A DNA stretch of 64,000 bases, taken from assembly GCA_015680685.1 (NCBI GenBank), contig MNCI01003909.1, forward strand, positions 129,744 to 193,743, given 5' to 3'. The notes beneath the pieces are model-generated. The model saw only the letters and a program-made list of their open reading frames with translations. It searched no databases and was not told the origin of the DNA. Position 1 is the stretch's first letter; every line of letters begins with the position of its first letter. Source of the DNA: Gnetum montanum (lineage: Eukaryota; Streptophyta; Gnetopsida; Gnetales; Gnetaceae). The position numbers were made by a program, and so were the translations under genes. Below, in pieces: positions 47,691 to 57,199 of this stretch.

Positions 47691-48450
47691 TGACCGATTA
47701 GATAAAGGCAGGTCACCTTCCCCAGAAATTGACTGATCTGGGAAGTCCCCTCATCCATCTTTAGGTGGCAGGAAATGAGCCTTGTAAAGCTCTTCTAGAC
47801 TCAGGGTTAGGAGTCAATTTGATCTCTCATGACATGTAGAAGAATTGGAACTTTCCCTGTTAAAGAAGAGCAATATTAGGCTCAAACTGGTAGAATAGTC
47901 CATCATTTTTCCCTTGGGAGTGGTGGAGGATGTGGTGACCACTGTTTGTGGGTGGTCCTATCCTATTAATTTCCTTGTCATTAGTGTTGAAAATTGCAAA
48001 GGGGAATTCCCAATCATAATGGGAAGGGCCTAGTTGAGCATGGTGGATGCAAAACTAAGACTCCAAGATCTTTCCCTTGAAATTTCAAAGGATGATCCTT
48101 CTAGAAAGATCAAGAAGAAGCACATTCCATGCATCGTATATAGTGACTTAGGGTGTAACTATGTGCAGCAATTATGGTCTGCTAAGTGGATATCCATTCA
48201 AGCATGCAGTCGGTGTACTAAGGACTCACCTATTCAACAATGCCTGTACGTAGCAGCCACTAACCAAGCAGGAACCCAGTGGCTGACAGCTGATCCTGAT
48301 AGTAGCACCTTGTGCACGAAACCACCTGAGGGATGTGTACGCACCTACATAGGAAGCATGGATAAAATGGAAGAGGTTCATCAAAAAATCTCCATTGGTG
48401 ATGACCATGGTGATTGGGGGAAGTTGCAAATCCCTGACAGCTTCAAATAA
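47691..48450 (+). pseudogene. Element 1 retropepsin relic and following conserved block
   Basis: ALLDSGLGVNLISHDM keeps the catalytic Asp (codon 47798-47800). VVEDVVTTVCGWSYP-like and IIMGR motifs follow in shifted frames. From 48034 a 138-codon open frame contains KIKKKHIPCIVYSD, ACSRCTKDSPIQQCLYVAAT and CTKPPEGCVRTYIGS; its first part matches element A up to the gap (1620-1760). The Cys pairs CSRC and CLYV..C are shared with A (CERC). What this C-terminal extension does is unknown. No reverse transcriptase follows. Confidence 0.75.
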
Positions 48451-49051
48451 GAGCCCTTGGAATTCAAACCTTTCCATGGGCAACACCTAACTAGGGATGC
48501 CACCTCATCATCACCTGGTCAGCCATGCTCCATTTTTTGTGTCTCCTCATTTCCACTCAATCATGGAGAAGACCGTCGTCCCTGCTAATCCATTTCACTA
48601 CACCCCTCACCATTTTGTACTTTTTTGTTTTACACTTTTCTGTTTTAACACTTTTTTGTTTTTCAACATTTTTCATGTGTTTTCCAGTTCTTATTAAGTT
48701 TTTCCTTTCTTTAATTATTTTCTATTTCTTTGTGTGTGTTTTCTTTTCACATGATTGCTAATGCGTTGTCTCATTATCATCAGGCGTCTAGTGTGGATAT
48801 TTTTCATTACAATGGGTAATGTAATAGTCCACCTCGTTATCTGGCTCCTGCCCTTGCATGGTTGTCCTTGGACTTTACTTCTATTTTCAGCTCATAAAAT
48901 CAGCAGTGAGTCCACGTCATCCACCCATTCACCCATTCCATGGTTTTCCTTTTGTTGAGAATATGCAACCCATTCCCTTANAGTGTGTCCTTATAGATTT
49001 CCTACCACTCCACGTTCTTTGCTCCATGGAAGCTTCTGGGAAGTTCAACCT
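48451..49051 (+). mobile_element. Element 1 post-protease non-coding stretch
   Basis: T-rich, no convincing frame. It shares a block with element 2: plus-strand 48890-48980 and minus-strand 56620-56520 both read SPxHPPIH..xGFP..ENMQ in one frame, though this may be plain DNA similarity. One single N at 48981. Confidence 0.5.
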
Positions 49052-49122
49052 TGCATGGTGTGGTCCTCACTGAAAAAGAAAATAAAAAACAAATAAACAT
49101 GAGGATTCAAAGCACACCCCTT
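49052..49122 (+). repeat. Hairpin unit 1 of element 1
   Basis: Outer stem GGTGTG/CACACC, inner stem TCCTCA/TGAGGA, internal loop G on one side and TTCAAAG on the other, A-rich terminal loop, then CCCCTT. The inner stem differs from unit 2 on both arms in a way that keeps pairing. Confidence 0.8.
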
Positions 49123-49153
49123 GGTCAAATGCATGCAAACATGCATGGGTCTT

Positions 49154-49231
49154 TGCATGGTGTGGTTCCCCTGAAAAAAAAAATAGAATTCATCATAACA
49201 TCACTATGTGGGAATTCAAAGCACACCCCTT
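49154..49231 (+). repeat. Hairpin unit 2 of element 1
   Basis: Outer stem GGTGTG/CACACC, inner stem TTCCC/GGGAA, the same 1x7 internal loop with TTCAAAG, then CCCCTTAG. It starts 31 bases after unit 1. Confidence 0.8.
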
Positions 49232-50004
49232 AGACTGCCTCTCACGAGCCACAAACACTAGTTATGGAACTTCCTTCATCCCCTCTAACTTCATCCCATT
49301 TCACTTCCTTCCTCTCAAGTTTTTTGGAGTGGTGGTTCTCTGTGGGTGCATTCCTGCTTCCTTCAAGGATGGTCAGGGCTTTTTCTATTATTGCGATGTC
49401 ACTGTAAGTAGTTGTTTTTGGGTCTGAACTCGGGAATGGTTCTACCAACTCACTTAGCCACAACTGCACATGGGGTTTCATGTGATCGACAATCAGAATT
49501 CCCATTCTCTTATCTCTCTCTGCACCATTTCTCTCTGTACTCACCTCACTATCCATTTTATGTTTTGTGAGTTCGTCATGATTTCTGTGGCCTTCTCATG
49601 CCTTGACGGGATCTCTTGGGTAGGCGTCTTAACTAGCAAACATCATTTCTTGACCTCAGGGCCCACATACCCTAGTGTTAAGGGTATGCAGGGGCTACTA
49701 AGGCTATTTCCAGCTATGGGGAGGACCCACCTACATATTCTTGGTCCCACTATTAAAGCTTCCATCCTTGGGATTTCATGGTTGATTATTTTCAGGGTCC
49801 CATCACTCGATTTCTTCCTCGCGGAGTTCTTTTGAGTCATGATCTCCTATTTTTGACTCTTTTTCGAGCCTTGATTACCTTCCTCCTATCCTCAACCATG
49901 ACTAGGCCTCTCACACACTTCAACTACCCCAATTTGATGTTTCAAATTCATCATTTCAGGATTTTTCTGGGTTGGTCAACATTGGTCAACAGGTGAACAC
50001 CCCT

Positions 50005-50063
50005 GCATATACACGACCACGTATACGCAGCCCCGTCGATGCAGCATCCAACCCCTATATATA
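50005..50063 (+). promoter_or_regulatory. Element 1 internal promoter-like block before ORF2
   Basis: GACCACGTATACGCAG and CCCCGTCGATGCAGC (50015-50045) are near-copies of the U3 motifs of element 1's own LTR (44590-44606 and 44614-44630). TATATATA follows at 50056-50063. A leader of about 110-145 bases then runs to the candidate donor at 50208. The order is that of the LTR promoter, but the sequence is not an LTR copy beyond the motif. Promoter activity is inferred. Confidence 0.6.
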
Positions 50064-50208
50064 CGACCATTTTGCTTTCATTTTTCATCATTTGGAATCC
50101 AAATTGGAGGGAGATTTTGCCAATTTTTTCTGCCCAACTCTTCCCTAAGCACCTACATTCTATCGCGAGTCCACCTCGATCAATCCTTGCCCTTTTAAGC
50201 AACTAGAG

Positions 50209-50452
50209 GTATGCCCTCAGTCGTGGGGGGCTGACACATATGTGTAATTAATTAATTAGTTAATTACAAAAACAACCATGTAAACTTCAACTCATCTTTT
50301 GTTGTTTATGGCTCTAACCCATAAATTAACACTCTGAGAGACTTAAAGGAATGCCTGTGCCAACAACATAACCTAGTCAAATTGAGAAGGTGTATAAGGA
50401 TCATATTGAGTTGCTTATGCATAGTCTAATGGGTGGTTATGTTTGATTATAG
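50209..50452 (+). other. Candidate 5'-UTR intron of element 1 ORF2 (244 nt)
   Basis: Donor CTAGAG|GTATGC at 50209, branch-point-like CTAAT about 24 bases before the end, acceptor GATTATAG ending at 50452, directly followed by the ORF2 ATG. Inside lies CAGTCGTGGGGGGCTGAC (50218-50235), which resembles the element's polypurine tract at 53519-53534. Confidence 0.55.
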
Positions 50453-53365
50453 ATGGCACCCAAGGGGCGAAGGACCATCACAACCGAGGGATAAGTGTCC
50501 ACGCATGGGAAGGGGATGAGGCATGCAACTGCTAGAGCACATGAAGGGCTCTCATGAAACTGATCTTCTTTGTGAAGGACCTGACATGGAACCTGTCTAT
50601 CAGATTCCTGAAGAGGAGATTCCTAGTGAGCAATCGCAAGGGAATAAGACTCCTGGGATAGCACCATGGGTTGAGGTCACCCTAACCCAAGCCTGTCTTG
50701 ATGCTATCACATCATGTGAGGTGCAACGGATGGTCCTCCAAGAGCTAAACTTTGGACCATTCCTTAAGAACATGCCTGAAGAAGTGAAGATCCAACTGTA
50801 AAACTCTCTGATGTGGCCTATCATCACAACTAGTGGTGAATGGTACTTAGGAGAGACCTATCTCTTTTGGACGAATCAACAACCATGGTCTAGATTAAGA
50901 ATCAAAGACATTTATGTCTCTTACTCTTCGGAGGTGATAGCATAGGATTTGGGGTTGCCCAAGACCAAAGTGGATGTGGTGGAGATTCCTAAACAAGATG
51001 AACCAGAGGTAAAGGTGGAATGGACCAAACTATGTTGTGGGATAGAGCGCAAGGAATTTGGCTCTCTAACCATGCTAGAGAGGGTGTACTCAAAGATCGC
51101 ATCTTACCACTTGAACCCAACGGTAAGACCCAACACAATTATGGCCTTCTCCGCCTATGTGTGTGCTGCCTTGAGTGGAAAATTCCCAGTGATTCTTCCA
51201 TAGCTGTTGTTCTTGGAGATTGAAAAGAGGTTCACTGAGAGAGAATGTGGAAGATGAGCTCTCCCCTTTCCCTGCCTAATCCAAAAGTTGTGCAAGTAGG
51301 TAGGGATAGCATGGTACTCCAATGATGTAATCCAACACATCCTGATTACCTCTTGGTGGGAAATGATGAAGGATAAAACTCCTACCACCACACAGACAGA
51401 GGAGGAGTAGCAAGCACCTCCACCACCTACGCAAACAACACAGCTGAGTTCGCAAACCATAGCATAACACATTTGCGAGATCTAGGAAATGCTCTTAAGC
51501 TAGCAAGAGCAATCTAGTAGGACTGGTGGAGGAGAAGACCCTTTGATCTATCATCCTACTATGAGCCACCTAGAGCAAGTGGCTCAATCAGTTAGCTTTC
51601 TTGAGAGAGCAAGGTTGATGTTCTCCATAGCTCGAATGCAAGTACCTACATGAATAGATCCTAGTGTCCGAGAGGTAACACTGTCCACACAACAGTTATT
51701 CCCCAAAATTTCTGGGAATGCTACTACCTTTTTGGTACACTTGGAAGATGGTCAAGGAGCAACAGTCCTGGTGATGCAGCACCAAGGATAGGAGACTATT
51801 ACCGAAGTGATTGCTGATACAATTGCTACAGCTCTCAATGCACCAGCAGCACCTGTACCATACATTCATGGACTACAAGATGTACAAGCATCTACTAGAA
51901 CTTCGTGTAGAAAAATTGATGAAGCCCAACATGAGAAGTTGTTGGACTGACTGGTGGGAATCGAGCAATGCTTCCAGATGTCTTCGACCTTCTAAATAAC
52001 ATTACTGCAACCCATTCGAAGCTGCTCTCAGCAAGGGGTAAGAGCCTCATTTTGGAAGGGCAACTTGAAGCGGCTTAGGTCGCTTGTCAATGCCTGGCAA
52101 TGGAAGTATCCCAATTAAGAGCCCAACTTGCCAATCCGGCCATCCTCAATCGCGAAATCACTAGGGATGAAGATTTTTAGTAGCTTCAACTCAAACTTCA
52201 AATCGTTGAGGATGTGCGAGAGTTGACAATCTTCGATAAGACCTTGGCAAATGTTCAAGCATATCATTTAGACAAGGACTTGGTGGAGGTTCGCCAGGAG
52301 AATGTCTGATTTACCATGGAGGTTTATTGCCTATGAAATGTTGGTGCAGAAAATGAACATATGAAAAATTTTATCCACCAACAGTAGGAAGAACTAGCCA
52401 AGGTGAACGCGGACATAAGAAGGTTGGCCATCAAGAATCGAAATCTGTCAATGGAGGAGGTTCGGGCATTGTGACAGAAATCTACAATTGAAATTGCCAC
52501 TTGGAAAGACGAGGCCCGAAAATTTGAAAACATCAAAAATCATTACAAGGACCAAGTGGGATTGTAAAATGAAGTAGACAAAAAACATATTCAAGTCGCA
52601 AAGGCCAAAATGAACCAAGCGCTCCAACAGCTCTGAGAAGGAGGCGACATATGGCAACCTATCTTTGATGGGTTGAACGCCTACAATCAAGTTGAAATCT
52701 ACCTTAAGGAGCTGTAAATTGAAGAGATGACAAAATATATGAAGTTGGCTAACCTTCAATATGCAAACCTAGCTATTCTCATAGTCAGGAGGCTACAGTT
52801 AGAATTGGAAAAGGAAGTGGCTGCCTCGTATTCTCTATACGAGGATGAGTTCCAAGCACATAAAACAATAAAGTAGAAACTGAAAATGGAAAATGCAGAA
52901 CTCGAGGTTCTCTACACCCGATTTGAACAAAAATGTATAGTCACAGAGAACCTGGCCTATCAAATGAATGACTACCAGTAGCTGCAGGCATCACTCCGAG
53001 CATTCGACATCGAACAAAAGTAGTTTGCAACCTGGTTTGTCAAACTAAAAGAACTCTTTACAATGCTACCATACCCTTGGGAGGTTCCAGTTCTAGCACA
53101 CATTGGAGAAGCTGCCTGGATAGTGAATGATCCTAGAAGAAAAAAAGAAAAGATGAGGGCTCTCTTAGAGGCTTTCTAGCTACCTCCAAAAGTCGTAGTT
53201 GCTACAGGGCAACTGTCATTCGTGCCACCACCAATGCATGGGCCAGAGGCTGGAAAAGGTTTGTTAGAACCACCACCCCCAAGGATGGTGTGACCTTCTT
53301 CAACAATTTTGTGCATCATCCTACATAGCAGAGACTCCAGGACCAACAAGGTGTTCAATTTTGTC
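50453..53365 (+). pseudogene. Element 1 ORF2: long unrecognised protein, partly coiled-coil-like
   Basis: Starts MAPKGRRTITTEG just after the acceptor. Frames shift, but blocks can be followed: VTLTQACLDAITSCEVQR, WYLGETYLFWTNQQ with IKDIYVSYSSEVI, a block rich in aromatic residues (51090-51220, NTIMAFSAYVCAALSGKFP), a Gln/Thr/Pro-rich linker (51370-51470), KISGNATTFLVHLEDGQGA (51700-51760), then about 1.2 kb rich in Glu, Lys, Leu and Gln with coiled-coil spacing, and a Pro-rich end (53190-53290). Not recognised as pol. No clear membrane segment. It is colinear with element B ORF2, so it is a genuine shared gene of the group. An Athila-type env-like ORF or a captured plant gene are possible readings. 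Confidence 0.65.
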
Positions 53366-53518
53366 TTTAAACACCAGCAATTTTTTGTAACTCATCCTTC
53401 TTTATAACTGGGGCACTTGGTTAAATTGATGTTGTGTCATGTGTGTGTCGAGTCATGTGCATTGTCAATAAAAGCCCATACCTTCCAAATTGTAGAGTAA
53501 CTCGAGGATGAGTTTTTA

Positions 53519-53534
53519 CTTAGTCGTGGGGGTA
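53519..53534 (+). other. Element 1 polypurine tract
   Basis: TTAGTCGTGGGGGTA directly before the LTR start TGATAAAG. The core GTGGGGGTA|TGAT is shared with element 2, and ATGGGGGTA|TGAT with A and B. Confidence 0.85.
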
Positions 53535-54432
53535 TGATAAAGTGTCATTAGTCGATGTGTCGACTAGGCTGCGTATATGGGGCCACGTATACACAGCCAT
53601 GTCAATGCAACCCCATTGACATAGCCTTCCATACATCAACATGGCCTCATTTACAGAGAGCCTATTTTGGCCTATAAATAAGAGGGCCTTCTACCTCAGT
53701 TAGGTACCTTTTAATCAGTTGTAGCGAAGCTCTTGTAGTTTTTTCCCGCAGGAGATAGAATATTTTCCAAGTACCCATAGCAGGTGTAATAAAAGTGATC
53801 GGCTCTTTATTTGAGCATTGATGTATCTGAGCCCATTGGCGTGATGGCAATAAAGATGAACTCTTCAAGCATTCCTTGCAGCATTTGGACTTAGCCATTT
53901 TATGCATTTAGTAGTTTAATATGTTTATGCTTTATTAATTACTTAAGTTTCTGTTATTGTTATTTGAATCGCTATCATTCCTTTATAGTTCATAAAGGTC
54001 ATAAGTATGACCATCTTGAACGTAAATCCAACACTTGGTAAACCTAGTGACGCTTAACGTCTAGTAACCCAGAAGTGCTTAGGGGATGCTCAGAATGTGC
54101 CTAGAAAATGGGATCGGATACTTATGCTAGGAATAGTTAGAACACAAATTAGGATAATTATAGATTAGAAAATAGTTCATTCTTTCCATACTTTAATTAA
54201 ATGTCAAAAGATAAGTAAAAAGCTATAAAAATCATTAGCCTTAATCTCACTTAACCATCGCAAACAGAACATCACAAGTGAGATTAGGAAGACAACGACT
54301 ATTCTAACCCAAGATTTCACTAGTTAGGGTCTGGTGTATGTTAAGTACTTACAGTCTACGAAATTCGACCAAGTCGTGTGTGAACACCCATGATTCGTAT
54401 GGTTGGGTGTAGGGGTACCTAGCCACTAATGA
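53535..54432 (+). repeat. Element 1 3' LTR (898 bp)
   Basis: Begins TGATAAAGTG and ends CTAATGA, where relatives end CTCATCA. TATAAATA is at 53673-53680. It differs from the 5' LTR mostly by C/T and G/A changes, so the insertion is old. The last bases GGTTGGGTGTAGGGGTACC match the end of the element 2 LTR. Confidence 0.9.
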
Positions 54433-54437
54433 GTTAC
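54433..54437 (+). repeat. Target-site duplication of element 1, right copy (GTTAC)
   Basis: Matches GTTAC at 44539-44543. The undisturbed element 2 LTR at 59903-59912 reads GGGTTACCAA, which shows the empty site. Confidence 0.9.
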
Positions 54438-54963
54438 CAAACATTAAGCATTGCTGGGATTATGAAGAATCATACACATGTTCGAAGCAATCATACTTAT
54501 GTGCTTAATTAATTAACATGCATGAAAATGTTAATATTAACTAAGTACATGAAAAGTAAATTGCATGGAAAGTAAATCTAATCTAAGTCAAAGTGCTGTA
54601 ATGAATAAGAATCAATCTCTATCTTATTACTACTCATGGAATATGTCTAGATACATTTCCAATCAAATAAGACTTCATACAACTAACTCAAATCCACTCT
54701 ATGGGCACTCACTGACTATTCTATCTAAGATTATGGAATAAAACTACAAGAATTTAGCTACTCTATTTAAAAAACTATGAAAAAAAACTACTTAAAAAAC
54801 TATTCTCAAACTGTGTGCCCAAGCACTATATTTATAGGCTGGCATATATCCTGTGACATTGGATATTTGACATTGCATATGGGCTTCAATATCAAATACC
54901 CAACATCGAGGCTCTGACATTAGATACTTGACATTGAAGCACACACAAAAAAATGATTCATCA
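54438..54963 (-). repeat. Element 2 3' LTR, right piece
   Basis: Continues 44186-44543 and is colinear with the undisturbed LTR up to 60480. Together the two pieces give 884 bases, equal to the other LTR once its artificial duplication is removed. U3 carries GACATTGGATATTTGACATT-like repeats. Confidence 0.9.
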
Positions 54964-56194
54964 TACCCCCACAACTGAATGAAAGCTCATCCTTGAGTGA
55001 AGAAGAGGAGGAATAATTTCCTTACAAAACTTTCGGAAGGTATGGGATTATTGATTGACATAAAAACTAACTTAGATGGAATAAATAGACTTTAAGTGCC
55101 CAAGTGTATGGAGTTACAATCTTTACAAACTTGGGTGTTCATGATAAGAGACGTGAACACCCTAGATAAAACTGACATCCAATGCCTCTTAGTGGCTAAA
55201 GAATGAGAGAGAAGATCCAACAATCATGAATGAGCCTTGTTATGTGGTATTGCTACATCATCCTTGTGAAGATAGTCCACCTCCCAGTCCATGCTTCCCA
55301 CTACAATCACAATAGAATCATGATTTAGTACGCAATGTGTAACACATAGTTATTAGATGCCTTATCTCATTGGTGGTTACACTTGGCTAGGTTGTGATTG
55401 TGGTAAATTGATTTCTTTAAGAGTGTTAGTGGGAAAGTGGAAAAATAGGGTAAAATAAATAAGTAGTTTATTAAATTCAAAAAAAAATTCAACACAAGAA
55501 AATTTTTGCAGAGGGTGCAAGAATTCACAACAATAAAAAGGAAAGTTCACTAAAAAATGTTGTGAAGATGTGTACAATTGGATGTCATTGATGAGGTAAA
55601 TACAAGGATTTGATTGTAAGAGTGTCTAAGGGTAAAGAACTTAGCTAATCCAACCAAAAGATATGCAAGTGGGTCCTCCTGAAAGTAGGCATAGCCCTTT
55701 TATGCCCTTGCATAAGTTCAAACCAAAGAGTCCATGGGCTCCACAGATGATTAATGGTTATAGAAGGTTAAGTACAAAAAACCAAAGGAAACTACTTAGG
55801 AATTTTGACACATCAAACTAGGACATCAAAAAAGAACATGAAACTAGTAGTGAGGTGAGACATGGAAAGCATAGATGGATGAGAAAAAGTGGAATGGAGT
55901 TCCTGATTAAGATCACATGAAGTCCCTTGTGGATTTTATGGTTAAATGACTTGATAAGATTCATCATTAGTCCAAACCAAAACCAACCACATTCAATGAC
56001 TTTGCATCATCATCCTAAGACTAGTCCATCTCCCTGAGACAGAAGAGTGATCCCATAGAATAACCACCATTCCTTATTAAAGAAGAAAAAAGAAGTAGGA
56101 AGTGAGGAAGGACCTTAGTTAGAAGGGACCTTCAGGCATGGGTAACATGTCTTTCTAGTCTCATAACTAGTGCTTGTAGCTTGTTTATTTTGTT
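54964..56194 (-). mobile_element. Element 2 polypurine tract and 3' untranslated part
   Basis: TACCCCCAC on the plus strand is GTGGGGGTA on the minus strand, next to the LTR start. The 1.2 kb behind it has no convincing frame. A related piece is found at 4440-4700. At the place where A, B and 1 have ORF2, only short leftovers are seen. Confidence 0.7.
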
Positions 56195-56250
56195 TAAGGG
56201 GTGTGCTTTGAATTTCCATCATTTTTTTGAAATGGAAACCACACCATGCA
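56195..56250 (-). repeat. Hairpin unit of element 2 (downstream one)
   Basis: On the minus strand: GGTGTG, G, TTTCCAT, A-rich loop, ATGGAAA, TTCAAAG, CACACC. Both stems pair perfectly (6 and 7 bp). Confidence 0.8.
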
Positions 56251-56273
56251 AAGACATATGCATTTATTTTTTC

Positions 56274-56335
56274 TAAGGGGTGTGCTTTGAATTCCCATCT
56301 TTTTTTTTTTTTTGCAATGGGAACTACACCATGTA
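56274..56335 (-). repeat. Hairpin unit of element 2 (upstream one)
   Basis: On the minus strand: GGTGTA, G, TTCCCAT, loop with a run of 15 A, ATGGGAA, TTCAAAG, CACACC. The inner stem is perfect (7 bp); the outer stem loses its last pair. Confidence 0.8.
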
Positions 56336-57199
56336 AAGATTTATTCAACTCCCTTTTATTAGTTAACATGGAATGATAAGAAAACCATGAAAACATGCAT
56401 GCACCTGGGCAAATAGAAAGGCACAAAGAATATTAAATCCCTTTGAAGTTACACCTTGTTTAAACCTTTGAATCCTTCCCATTCTGGAAACTATCAAAGT
56501 CAGAAATTTGTTAAAGTTTTGTTAATGAAAAAGGGATTGCATGTTTTCAAAATAAGGAAAACCATAGAGTTTGTGGATGGGTGGATGTTGTGGACTCATT
56601 GCCTTTTGCATGAAAATGAAACCATGTCCTAATAATCCGTAATGAAATTCAAAGCCAAAATCTAGACACCAATAATCAAAGAACAAAATAGTACATACCA
56701 CCATCAAGCAATGCATTACCACTGTACCTTGCACATATTAACAAAAAGATAGAAAATCACATCAAAATAAAATAAAAGAAAATATAAAAAAATGTAAAAT
56801 ATTTAAGAAATAGAAAATGTACTAATGATTGTGTAAAATGAAAATTAGAAAAGATTAATAACATGAAAACAAGAAGATGTAAAATAAAGAATGTATTAAA
56901 AAAAGATGAAAAACACTTAAGAGTCCTGAAGATTAGAATGGGGAGTGACCTCCATGACTAAACATTTGGCCGTGACAAGGATTAATAAGTGGATATATAG
57001 GATCCATGCATGTATGAAACATTGGTAACTATTCATGACCTAGGCACTGGGTGTTTGTTTGTGGTGTGGTGGTTGGATAGAAAAATTTTTGATCACATAC
57101 TTGATGGTTAAATGTATGGTGGCTCAAGGTATGAAGTGTGTTAAAATTATGGATGGCTAGCCCATGATTACACCCTTGATCATGATATGGTATGCATGG
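56336..57199 (-). mobile_element. Element 2 stretch between gag and hairpins; protease not found
   Basis: A readable minus-strand block (56734-56522) matches element 1 at 48750-48980. The retropepsin expected between gag and this block could not be found; 56760-57000 is AT-rich filler. Protease loss or strong decay is likely. Confidence 0.5.

Larger units (their letters stand above)
44544..54432 (+). mobile_element. Element 1: sense gag-protease-ORF2 LTR retrotransposon nested in element 2
   Basis: 9,889 bases including 519 N, flanked by GTTAC on both sides (44539-44543 and 54433-54437) and lying inside an element 2 LTR. Order: 5' LTR, gap, gag, retropepsin, two hairpins, internal promoter-like block, 5'-UTR intron, ORF2, polypurine tract, 3' LTR. 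The visible sequence has no reverse transcriptase, RNase H or integrase. It is the most complete member of the group formed with A and B. It inserted after element 2. Confidence 0.9.

Noticed and set aside
48755-49073. Short protein gene shared by elements 1 and 2 (SPxHPPIH block)
   Set aside because: The similarity is also plain at DNA level and the frame is short, so coding cannot be separated from non-coding conservation.
49052-49231. CRISPR-like repeat array
   Set aside because: Plant nuclear DNA; units are stem-loops at few, unequal places within one retrotransposon group, without spacers.
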